This document shows positions 5,654 through 12,538 of a DNA stretch of 14,062 bases, piece by piece. Below the pieces are notes generated by a model. The model had not been told where the DNA came from and made no database searches. It was given only the letters and a program-made list of their open reading frames with translations. Position numbers and translations under genes: made by a program. Numbering within the stretch: position 1 is the stretch's first letter; each line of letters starts with the position of its first letter. Source of the DNA: JAKORR01 sp964608495 (GTDB lineage: Bacteria; Armatimonadota; Zipacnadia; Zipacnadales; FEN-943); contig CAZSOQ010000135.1 of the NCBI GenBank assembly GCA_964608495.1, positions 1 through 14,062 on the forward strand. Direction: 5' to 3'.

Positions 5654-7324
5654 TTACTCCGCCACCAGCTCCACGCCGAACTCGATCCCTACCTCCACCT
5701 CAGCCAACCGCCTCCAGGGCAGGCGCAGTCGCGTCTCCTCGAGCTCGGCCAGCATCAGAGAGCTCCTGTGAGGCTCCATGCCGATGTCCACCGACGGCCG
5801 GCCCAGGAAATGCTCGATCCACAGGTCGGCCGCCGCCCCCGTCAGCAGGTCACTCATCATGCTCTCCGCCCGTTCGTGCACCTGACGCATGTCCACGATG
5901 GCGCCCCGCACCAGCCGCACTATGTGCTCCTGCACCCGCCGCCGAATCCCCGACTGGTACAGCCAGTCCTCGACCAGCCGCGAGAAGAGCAGCGTGACAT
6001 GCGCCTTCTCCGACTCGATGAGCGCGTCCAGCAGTCCCAGGTAGCGCATGGGCGTCAGGTCGGCGATGAGCTGGGCCAGGTCGAAGGCGCCCTTGTCCTG
6101 CAGCGAGATCACGCGGATGGCCGCGTGAGCCAGGCCGATGCCGAGGCATCCGGAGCCCCGGTCCCAGGCCGAGAAGGCCAGCAATCGCGCCGGGTCCTGT
6201 CCGCCGGACAGCAGACCCCGTGCCAGGGCGTCGTCCGCGCCTTCGCGGTACGCCACGTCCAGCACGGCCACACCCCGTCCGCCCGCCAGCCTCTCGCCCT
6301 CCCCGAGCAGGTTCGCGACGTCCCGGAGGTGGTCCTCGGCGCTGGGCAGGTCCAGGGCGGGATCGGCCTCGTCCGAGAGCGGGCAGTTCACCAGGGCCGT
6401 CACATCCGCCTGGCCCGTCTCCACGATCTCGCCGCCCAGAAGGCTCACCGTCTTCGCCACCATCTCTGACAGCGGCCGGTCCTCGCCCGGTGGGGTACGA
6501 CGCGCGCCCTCCGGCGACGAGTACACGAGCCGGACCCGTGGCGTCTTGTTCATGTGCGCGTGAATCGCCCGCGCGATCAGCACCATTCCCATCTCGGGGC
6601 CGCCGCCGCTCACTACCAGCCGGTCCCCCACGCCCAACTCCCAGGCCAGCTCGGCCAGTCGCGCCTGCTCGTGCAGGTGTACCCCCTCGCTGGCGGCCTC
6701 GTCCTGCGCCAGGACGAGGTAGCTCAGCGAACCCCTCGCCAGCTCCTCGATGGCGCGGCGGTTCACCTCGTGGTTGCGCCTACGGATCGCCAGGTACTCG
6801 CCCAGCACGGCGTCCGGGATCCCGGTGTCGTCCGCCCCCAGGGCATCGAGAGCGCCCTGGTCGCCCAGGACCATCTCCGCGTCGGCTTTCCTGGAGAACT
6901 CGCGCAGGGCATCCACGTACCTCGCGCTCTCGTCACTCCGCGTGAGGGTCGTCAGCCCCATGATGGACCCGAAGCTGAAGATCGGCACATCGCCCGCGGC
7001 CTCCCGCACCCTCCACAGCGCCTCCATCCGGCTGAGAGCCAGGGCCGTCCGCGTTCCGGGCGCCCGCGAGGCGTACAGGCCGCCGTATGCCAGCATGTCC
7101 AGCGAGAGCACGGCGCCGTCCAGAGGTTCGCGCGCCACCTCCACCGCCCACGCCTGTATCTCCTCCGGGTCGCCGGCCTGGGTGAACCACCCCAGGAGCT
7201 GGGCAGGCGGCTCGACCAGGTCCCAGTCCACCAGCCTGCACAGCAGGCGCGGCCACTGCACACTGCAGGGCCGGTCGTCTGCCGGAACATATAGGACTCT
7301 GTGCGGACGATGTCGCAGCGTCAT
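5654..7324 (-). CDS. DUF4127 family protein
   Basis: 556 residues from ATG 7324. A TTG at 7366 overlapping the previous stop and a GTG in between are less likely starts. DUF4127 is a family of about 500 residues without an assigned reaction. Family landmarks seen: the N-terminal YVPADDRPC (11-19; D-RP is the core), VLSLDMLAYGGLYASR (72-87), a Gly-rich VVSGGGPEMG segment in the middle, and AFSAWDRGSGCLGIGLAHA near the C-terminus. As I recall, the last usually reads like 'GWNTxxNxxG', so the Asn positions appear changed to Asp and Gly. There is no signal peptide, so it should be cytoplasmic. It begins 38 bases after the ApgM-like gene and shares its promoter, so the two likely act in the same process. 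Sugar-related metabolism is a guess. Confidence 0.85.
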   Translation of the reverse strand: MTLRHRPHRVLYVPADDRPCSVQWPRLLCRLVDWDLVEPPAQLLGWFTQAGDPEEIQAWAVEVAREPLDGAVLSLDMLAYGGLYASRAPGTRTALALSRMEALWRVREAAGDVPIFSFGSIMGLTTLTRSDESARYVDALREFSRKADAEMVLGDQGALDALGADDTGIPDAVLGEYLAIRRRNHEVNRRAIEELARGSLSYLVLAQDEAASEGVHLHEQARLAELAWELGVGDRLVVSGGGPEMGMVLIARAIHAHMNKTPRVRLVYSSPEGARRTPPGEDRPLSEMVAKTVSLLGGEIVETGQADVTALVNCPLSDEADPALDLPSAEDHLRDVANLLGEGERLAGGRGVAVLDVAYREGADDALARGLLSGGQDPARLLAFSAWDRGSGCLGIGLAHAAIRVISLQDKGAFDLAQLIADLTPMRYLGLLDALIESEKAHVTLLFSRLVEDWLYQSGIRRRVQEHIVRLVRGAIVDMRQVHERAESMMSDLLTGAAADLWIEHFLGRPSVDIGMEPHRSSLMLAELEETRLRLPWRRLAEVEVGIEFGVELVAE

Positions 7325-7362
7325 GGTCTCATCCGTGGGCTCTGTGCCCACCCGACGCCCTG

Positions 7363-8634
7363 TCAAGCCCCGAACTTCGTCACACGCCCGGCGAAGTTGC
7401 GCAGCAGCGGGACGACCTGGGCCCCTGTTAGCTGGCCGACGCCCCCGCTGGCCGCTGTCCGCTCACAGTAGACCTCGACCAGGTCCCGCCGGACCCCGTT
7501 GCCGTAGAAGACAACGGGCACCGCATCGCCGGTGTGGTCGCCGGCGCTCACGGGCGTGCAGTGGTCCGCGCCCACCATTATCGTAGTGCTTCCCCAGTTC
7601 ACCGTGTCCAACAGGAACCCGATGGCGTGGTCCACCTTCTCGATGGCCCTGACCTTCGCCCGGGCGTCGCTGTCGTGGCCGCCCAGGTCCGGCGCCTTGA
7701 TATTGCACAGAATCACGTCATAGCGCCCCGTGTTGTCGGCCACGGCCCGCGCGATCGCGATCTCGTCCGTGTCCGCGCCGCCCGTCGCCCCGTCCACGTC
7801 CAGCACGTCCATGCCGGCGTAGAGGCCCAGACCGCGCACCAGGTCCACCTCGACGATCATTGCCCCGCTCAGCCCGTCGTGTATCTCGGCGAAGGGCTTC
7901 AGATGCACGGCCTCCCCGGCGCCCCGGGGCAGGGCCACGTTCGCCGGGGGCAAGCCCTTCTCTCGGCGCTCCCGGTTCACCTCATGCCCGCCGAACACCT
8001 CTCGGGCGATCTCGACGAATCTGTTGACCAGGTCGGCCGTCTTCTGGGCCGCGGCCCTGGCCTCGTCGGGCACGTCCGGGGCTGGCCTGCAAACAGCGGG
8101 GGCAAGCCCGACATCGTGCGGGTCCACGTCTGTGACGCGGTAGTCCAGGCCCTCGCCGCGCAGCACCAGGGCCGCCCGGTGCTCCACCGAGGCCTTGAAG
8201 AACACCTGCACCCCGTCAAGGCCGCCCTTGCACCGCTCCATGAGCGCTGCGGCCAGCTCCGCCGTGCCGGACTTGATGCGCCTGGCCCTGCGGTCCGTGA
8301 TGCGGCCCTCGTCGTCCAGCGTCGAGAAGTTGCACCGGAAGGCCACGTCGCCCGGCCTCACCTCCAAGCCCACGCCCCGCGCCTCGAAGGGGCCACGTCC
8401 CCGGTACTGGGTGAAGGGGTCATAGCCCACGAGGGTCATGTGAGCCGTATCGGAGCCTACGGGCACCCCGGGGCCGGCCAGGTACATCATCCCGGAGGCG
8501 CCCAGGCGGGCGACCGTATCCAGACACGGGGTATCGGCGGCTTCCAGGCACGTCCTGCCGCCCAGCGATGGCACGTCCCGGCCCCCCATCCCGTCCCCCA
8601 GGAACAGAATCATCTTGCCGTCGTGGTGTGACAT
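7363..8634 (-). CDS. apgM: Archaeal-type cofactor-independent phosphoglycerate mutase family protein
   Basis: 423 residues, full length for the ApgM branch of the alkaline phosphatase superfamily. ApgM interconverts 3- and 2-phosphoglycerate through a phosphoserine and two metal ions. Seen: ILFLGDGMGG (D14, metal), GSDTAHMTLVGYDP (S61, the phosphorylated serine), YRGRGPFEARGVGLE, FRCNFSTLDDEGRITDRRARRI (substrate lid region), a DLGGHDSDARAKVRAIEKVD block with metal-ligand Asp and His, and GADH358 plus H367-TGD (remaining ligands). All expected metal and nucleophile positions are present. ATG 8634 follows GAGGA closely and an AAGGGGG stretch further up; ATG 8613 is a possible internal start. 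Related proteins sometimes act on other phosphates, so the substrate is not certain. It is the first gene after the promoter at 8701-8730, followed by the DUF4127 gene. Confidence 0.9.
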   Translation of the reverse strand: MSHHDGKMILFLGDGMGGRDVPSLGGRTCLEAADTPCLDTVARLGASGMMYLAGPGVPVGSDTAHMTLVGYDPFTQYRGRGPFEARGVGLEVRPGDVAFRCNFSTLDDEGRITDRRARRIKSGTAELAAALMERCKGGLDGVQVFFKASVEHRAALVLRGEGLDYRVTDVDPHDVGLAPAVCRPAPDVPDEARAAAQKTADLVNRFVEIAREVFGGHEVNRERREKGLPPANVALPRGAGEAVHLKPFAEIHDGLSGAMIVEVDLVRGLGLYAGMDVLDVDGATGGADTDEIAIARAVADNTGRYDVILCNIKAPDLGGHDSDARAKVRAIEKVDHAIGFLLDTVNWGSTTIMVGADHCTPVSAGDHTGDAVPVVFYGNGVRRDLVEVYCERTAASGGVGQLTGAQVVPLLRNFAGRVTKFGA

Positions 8635-8700
8635 TCCTCAGTTGCCCCCTTGGTCGCTTCGGGGAGTGCGCGCCCGGATTGGCCCTTACGGCTGCAGGAG

Positions 8701-8730
8701 ATTGTAGCAGCCGCTTCGCGGGTGGGTCAA
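8701..8730 (-). promoter_or_regulatory. Sigma70-type promoter of the apgM-DUF4127 operon
   Basis: Minus-strand TTGACC (8730-8725) and TACAAT (8706-8701) with an 18-base spacer. The start site should be near 8694, giving a leader of about 60 bases before ATG 8634. Box quality and spacing closely match the promoter at 5534-5563. Confidence 0.7.
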
Positions 8731-8735
8731 CGGAC

Positions 8736-8765
8736 CCTGAATCGCGCTCTCGCCCTGCCTTCAGG
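8736..8765. promoter_or_regulatory. Inverted repeat next to the -35 box
   Basis: CCTGAA (8736-8741) and TTCAGG (8760-8765), a perfect 6-base inverted repeat with an 18-base interval, five bases upstream of the -35 box of the apgM promoter. The position suits an activator. As RNA it lies between the URO-D stop and the promoter, so a weak hairpin after the URO-D gene is the other reading. Confidence 0.3.
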
Positions 8766-8795
8766 CCACGGCTCCGGGCCCCTTCCGGGCACGAC

Positions 8796-9938
8796 TCAGT
8801 ACCCACCGTGCTTCCGGCAGGCCTCATACATGGCCGCTATGTTCTCGACAGGCGTGTGGGGAGCGCAGTTGTTGGCGTCCCGGAGCACGAATCGGCCCCC
8901 TTCGCGCACGCCGCTGGCCAGGATTCGCACGACTTCGTGCTCGATGGCCTCCGGCGGCCCGTTGCGCAGCAGTGTCACCCGGGGCCCACCGTTGATCTGC
9001 ACATCAGGCCCCAACTCAGCGCGCAGCGCCCCGAAGTCCACCGGGTACCCCGTATCGAAGGCCTGCACCCGCAACTCGTCACGAATCGTGGCGAAGAGAT
9101 GGGTCGCGTCGCCGCAAAGGTGAATCGCGTTGGGCCCATCCGCCCCGAAGGCCTCGACCAGCCGGCGGTGGTGGGGCAGCACGTGCTCGCGGTAGGTCTC
9201 CAGCGACACGAGCTGCACGGCATCGTCTGCGAAGCCCCAGGTGCGGGTCTCCACGGGGTGATTCATCTCGCGCCGGTAGGCCCTGATCCGCTGAATCGTC
9301 GCCTCGACGATCAGGCCCATGAGGGCATGGAAGTAGTCGGGGTCCAGGTACAGGTCCAGGCATAGAGCGTCCGCACCACGAAGCTGGAAGGCCACGGTGA
9401 AGGGCCCGTCGCTGCCCAGTCCGGCGGGGTCACCCGCCCTGACGGGCCTGCCCTCGAACTCCATGCCCTCTTCCTCCCAGCGGCGGGCCAGACTGTGGCG
9501 TTCCCAGTTCCAGTCGGCCCACTCGCCCTCGAAAGGGCCGGCGATGCCGCGATCGAGAATCTCGTGCTTGCGATCGTCGGTCAGCACGGCCTCCGCGGAC
9601 GGAGGGTGGTTCTCCCGTATCGTGATCTTGCCGCCCAGCCATCCCGCCTCGAAGACGTTCTGTCCGTCCACGCCCAGGCGCCAGGCGTCGGGCGGCCCCA
9701 TCTCGGCATCCTGCGGCACCCGGTAGCGCGTCCACCACGTCTTGTGGAGCTGGTGGCGCAGCATGGCCTCCGGGTCGGTCATGTAGTCCCTGAAGCTGTA
9801 GCCCTGCGGGTTGGCCTCGGGCATGGACAGGCTCCACTGGGCCGAGATGCCGAGGATCATGGGCACCCGGACCGGCTGCCGCTGGTGGTACGCCTCCCAC
9901 ACCTGTCTTACCTGCTCGTTGTGAGCGTCGTAATCCAA
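8796..9938 (-). CDS. Uroporphyrinogen decarboxylase (URO-D) family protein, MtaA-like
   Basis: 380 residues from TTG 9938. The C-terminal two thirds follow the URO-D/MtaA barrel: DLYLDPDYFHALM, the FADDAVQLVS strand, VLPHHRRLVEAF, then H273-L-C275-G, and the end ...RDANNC358APHTPVENIAAMYEACRKHG. The H-x-C...C pattern matches the zinc ligands of corrinoid methyltransferases such as MtaA (C-to-C distance 83 here, 77 in MtaA as I recall it), not heme-pathway HemE. The likely role is methyl transfer involving a corrinoid protein, but no corrinoid protein is in the window. No ATG or GTG lies at a sensible place; AGGAGG sits 12 bases before the TTG, and the frame further upstream reads as low-complexity. 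It is divergent from the glycosidase gene. Confidence 0.88.
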   Translation of the reverse strand: MDYDAHNEQVRQVWEAYHQRQPVRVPMILGISAQWSLSMPEANPQGYSFRDYMTDPEAMLRHQLHKTWWTRYRVPQDAEMGPPDAWRLGVDGQNVFEAGWLGGKITIRENHPPSAEAVLTDDRKHEILDRGIAGPFEGEWADWNWERHSLARRWEEEGMEFEGRPVRAGDPAGLGSDGPFTVAFQLRGADALCLDLYLDPDYFHALMGLIVEATIQRIRAYRREMNHPVETRTWGFADDAVQLVSLETYREHVLPHHRRLVEAFGADGPNAIHLCGDATHLFATIRDELRVQAFDTGYPVDFGALRAELGPDVQINGGPRVTLLRNGPPEAIEHEVVRILASGVREGGRFVLRDANNCAPHTPVENIAAMYEACRKHGGY

Positions 9939-9950
9939 GGGTGTGAGCCG

Positions 9951-9956
9951 CCTCCT
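9951..9956 (-). promoter_or_regulatory. Ribosome binding site supporting a TTG start
   Basis: A perfect AGGAGG on the minus strand, 12 bases upstream of TTG 9938. The spacing is long but usable. There is no alternative ATG near it, so it decides the start of the URO-D family gene. Confidence 0.5.
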
Positions 9957-9960
9957 CGCG

Positions 9961-9985
9961 CCGCGCCACCCGAGGCCGGGCGCGG
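9961..9985. other. Inverted repeat in divergent intergenic region
   Basis: CCGCGCC (9961-9967) and GGCGCGG (9979-9985) pair perfectly around an 11-base loop, in the 124 bases between the divergent URO-D and glycosidase-like genes. It could be an operator or a leader hairpin. In DNA this GC-rich it could also be chance. Confidence 0.25.
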
Positions 9986-10050
9986 TTGGGTGGTGCCGAA
10001 GGGCCGGCCGGTCGAGTGGGGAAGGTACCACCGCTCGGGCTCAGTCGCAA

Positions 10051-10057
10051 GGAGGGG
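10051..10057 (+). promoter_or_regulatory. Ribosome binding site of the glycosidase-like gene
   Basis: GGAGGGG five bases before ATG 10063. It fixes the start there; a longer frame from 9943 has no ribosome site and would put a polar stretch before the signal peptide. Confidence 0.65.
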
Positions 10058-10062
10058 AGCCA

Positions 10063-12303
10063 ATGACCGCGCTGTGCTTGGTTCTGGCAGGCGTCCTCGC
10101 GGCGCCCACGCTGAATCTGCTCCCGGATCCCGGCTTCGAGGGGGAGCAGTGGGAGCTGGCCAAGTGGGACCACGGCACGAGTCAGCACGAGTTCACCACC
10201 CCAGGCCGCACGGGCGACAAGTGCGTCCACCTCGTCGGCCTGTCCTCCGAGACAGGGCGGATCAACGAGCTGGGCATCAGCCCGGTCCTGCCCGTTACGG
10301 CGGGCGATGAGTACCTGTTCGCCGTCCGGTATCGCAGCACGGCCGAGGCGGGGCCGCACCTAAGCGTCATCACCTACAGGGAGCCCTTCGCCACCGCCTC
10401 GTGGAAGACGCCGCAGGCCCAGTACGACAGCCGCTATCTGCCTGCCTCGGAGACCTGGCGGCTGGGGCTGTGGCGCTTCCAGGCCAAGCCGGGCGCTGTC
10501 GAGATGCGCGTGATGGTCCGCCTGGCTGGCGAGGGGGAGGTGTGGTACGATGACGCCTCGCTCGCGCAGGCCGGGAGCTTCGGGATCCAGACGACCGCGG
10601 GGGGCGACGTCAAAGCCCTGCCGGACGGCCGCGTCTACGAGGCCGACGTCTCGGCCCCCGCGGACCAGGAATGGACTGTCGCCCTGCTGGACGCAACCGA
10701 CAGGGAGCTTGGGGGAACCGAGGGCAAGGGCGCCAGGCAGGGCGCGCGGGTCGAGTTCCAGGCGGCGACGGGCGACAAGCTCTCGGCCCTGCTGCGCGTG
10801 GGAGATGCCGCGGTGGACTACGCGGAGTTCACGGCCCCGCCGCTGCTCGAGGTGGCCCTGCTATCGTCGCGGTACCGGAACGCCATCTACGACAAGAGTC
10901 GCCCGGCGGCCCTCGCGGCGGAGCTGCGCGCCCACGCCACGCCCGAGGTCTACGGCAACCTGAAGTACTCCGTGGCCGTCGTGCCGGCCGACGAGGAGCC
11001 CAAGACGCGGCAGTGGCGGACGATGACGGCGGCCGTCGAGGGGCTGGCGCTCGGGCCGGCGGACCTGGGGCCGGGCGACTGGCGACTGCTCGTCGAGGTG
11101 CAGGGCGCGCCAGGCGTCGAGGCCCTGGAAGTGCCGCTGAAGGTCCTGCCCCCGGGCGACCCGCACGAAGTGACAATTGACGACGCCAACCGTCTGCTCG
11201 TGGACGGCAAGCCGCTGTTTCCCTGCGGCTTCTATGGGGCGCCGGATGACGAGGACCGTACCCGCCCCATCGCCGACGCGGGCTACAACGCGGTCCTGAC
11301 CTACAACAGCAACCCCGAGTGGTGCCGCAAGTGGCTGGACCTGTGCCAGCGGCTGGGGCTGTGGGGCATCGTGCACCTGCCGCGCCCCTTCGTGGACAAG
11401 TTCGATGAGGACAAGCTGCGCGAGGCGATCCGCGTGGTCAAGAATCACCCGGCGCTGCTGGCCTACTACCTGATAGACGAGCCCTCGCCCAGCCAGGCCA
11501 ACGAGAAGCCGGGGGACCTCAAGCGCGTCTACGACGTGCTCTGCGACGAGGACCCCTACCATCCCGTGACCATCTGCATCAACGTCCCGGCCAACGAGGC
11601 CCTCTACCTGGACTGCTACGACGTGGTGATGATTGACGTCTACCCGGTGACCTTCAGCCCGCGGCCCCTGACCGACATCGCCGACCGCATGGACCACGCC
11701 TGGAAGTCCACGGCCGGGCGCAAGCCCGTGTGGTTCATCCCGCAGACCTTCGGCTATGACGTGGTCGAGGGGCTGGACCGCGACCCGACCTGGCTGACCC
11801 CGACGCCGGCGCAGGAGCGGGTGATGCAGTACCTGTCGCTGGCCCACGGAGCCCGCGGCAGCATCGCCTACTGCTACCACGTCTACACGGGCTACGACGC
11901 CGAGGCCAAGAAGGCCGGCAAGTGGCCCTGGAAGCTGGGCGGGTACCTGCCCGAGAAGCAGCCCGCGCTGTGGGGCAGCCTCGTGGACCTCGGGGCCGAC
12001 TACCGGGCGCTGCAGCAAGCGCTCGTCCAGCCCCAGTGGGCCACAACCTCGCTGGCCGACGGCAAGCTGCACGTCGGCTGGTACTACGGCGCGGGCGGGA
12101 AGGCGTGGCTGCTGGTCGTCAACGCCGACGAGCAGCAGACGGTCGAGGCGGATGTGTCGCCCCTGCCCGATGGGGCCGGCCGGGCCGCCCGTGCCACGGA
12201 TGTGCTGAGGGCCCGGGACCTGCCTGTGCGCGACGGCAAGGTGCACCTGTCGCTGCCGGCCATGGGCACCGCCGCGGTCGAACTCGAGCTCGAACCGCGG
12301 TAG
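10063..12303 (+). CDS. Secreted multidomain glycoside-hydrolase-like protein
   Basis: 746 residues. Residues 1-14 (MTALCLVLAGVLAA) are a short signal peptide with no basic residue at its start. Residues about 15-168 look like a carbohydrate-binding beta-sandwich (NLLPDPGFEG opening, W160-YDDASL ending, as in CBM4/9-type modules). Residues about 170-365 are a linker of beta-rich, immunoglobulin-like character. Residues about 368-660 resemble a TIM-barrel glycosidase: LLVDGKPLFPCGFYGA, AGYNAVLTYN, NHPALLAYYLIDEPS (E473 at the acid/base position of GH-A type enzymes), VMIDVYPV. The last part (about 660-746) is a beta-sandwich that begins LADGKLHVGWYYG. I could not place it in a numbered GH family; a second catalytic Glu is not obvious. 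It is divergent from the URO-D gene, with the DUF6785-like gene 235 bases downstream on the same strand. Confidence 0.8.
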   Translation: MTALCLVLAGVLAAPTLNLLPDPGFEGEQWELAKWDHGTSQHEFTTPGRTGDKCVHLVGLSSETGRINELGISPVLPVTAGDEYLFAVRYRSTAEAGPHLSVITYREPFATASWKTPQAQYDSRYLPASETWRLGLWRFQAKPGAVEMRVMVRLAGEGEVWYDDASLAQAGSFGIQTTAGGDVKALPDGRVYEADVSAPADQEWTVALLDATDRELGGTEGKGARQGARVEFQAATGDKLSALLRVGDAAVDYAEFTAPPLLEVALLSSRYRNAIYDKSRPAALAAELRAHATPEVYGNLKYSVAVVPADEEPKTRQWRTMTAAVEGLALGPADLGPGDWRLLVEVQGAPGVEALEVPLKVLPPGDPHEVTIDDANRLLVDGKPLFPCGFYGAPDDEDRTRPIADAGYNAVLTYNSNPEWCRKWLDLCQRLGLWGIVHLPRPFVDKFDEDKLREAIRVVKNHPALLAYYLIDEPSPSQANEKPGDLKRVYDVLCDEDPYHPVTICINVPANEALYLDCYDVVMIDVYPVTFSPRPLTDIADRMDHAWKSTAGRKPVWFIPQTFGYDVVEGLDRDPTWLTPTPAQERVMQYLSLAHGARGSIAYCYHVYTGYDAEAKKAGKWPWKLGGYLPEKQPALWGSLVDLGADYRALQQALVQPQWATTSLADGKLHVGWYYGAGGKAWLLVVNADEQQTVEADVSPLPDGAGRAARATDVLRARDLPVRDGKVHLSLPAMGTAAVELELEPR

Positions 12304-12538
12304 GACTAGCTCGTCCATCCTGTACGGCCCGGGCGGGACCTGGGTGTCGCGGGCGCAGTGCCTTCTCTATTGGCCCTTCCGTGCGGGAGGCCTGGGGCGC
12401 CTTCGACCCCGGGCGAGTGGGAGGAATCGCCCCGCGCCCGGTGGAAGAGCGCCGCCGGCATCCCACTCAGCGCGGCGAGACCATGGCGTCCGGAATCCCG
12501 CGGTCCAGGAAGGTGCTCTTCTGCAGACCACCGGGGGC
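12304..12538. other. Intergenic region with a possible leader ORF
   Basis: 235 bases between the glycosidase-like and DUF6785-like genes. Positions 12483-12542 can encode a 19-residue peptide (MASGIPRSRKVLFCRPPGA) whose TGA overlaps the next ATG as ATGA, the usual layout of translational coupling. No convincing ribosome site precedes it and no promoter or terminator with a T-run was found, so the peptide may be chance. Confidence 0.25.

Noticed and set aside
3805..5997. Open frame of 730 codons on the plus strand through the N-run
   Set aside because: It exists only because N cannot make a stop. It runs antisense to the membrane-anchored gene, crosses the promoter at 5534-5563 and has no domain.
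8771..8795. Terminator hairpin after the URO-D gene
   Set aside because: CCGG-based stems are only four to five pairs and lack a T-run; short GC palindromes are common by chance here.
12303..12316. Imperfect palindrome after the glycosidase-like gene as a terminator
   Set aside because: GGACTAGCTCGTCC has mismatches in its middle and no T-run follows; too weak to call a terminator.
10861..12318. Long open frame (485 codons) on the minus strand
   Set aside because: It lies opposite the glycosidase-like gene, which has a ribosome site, signal peptide and domain motifs. The minus frame is low-complexity (His/Val/Gly/Arg-rich), as expected of antisense frames in GC-rich coding DNA.
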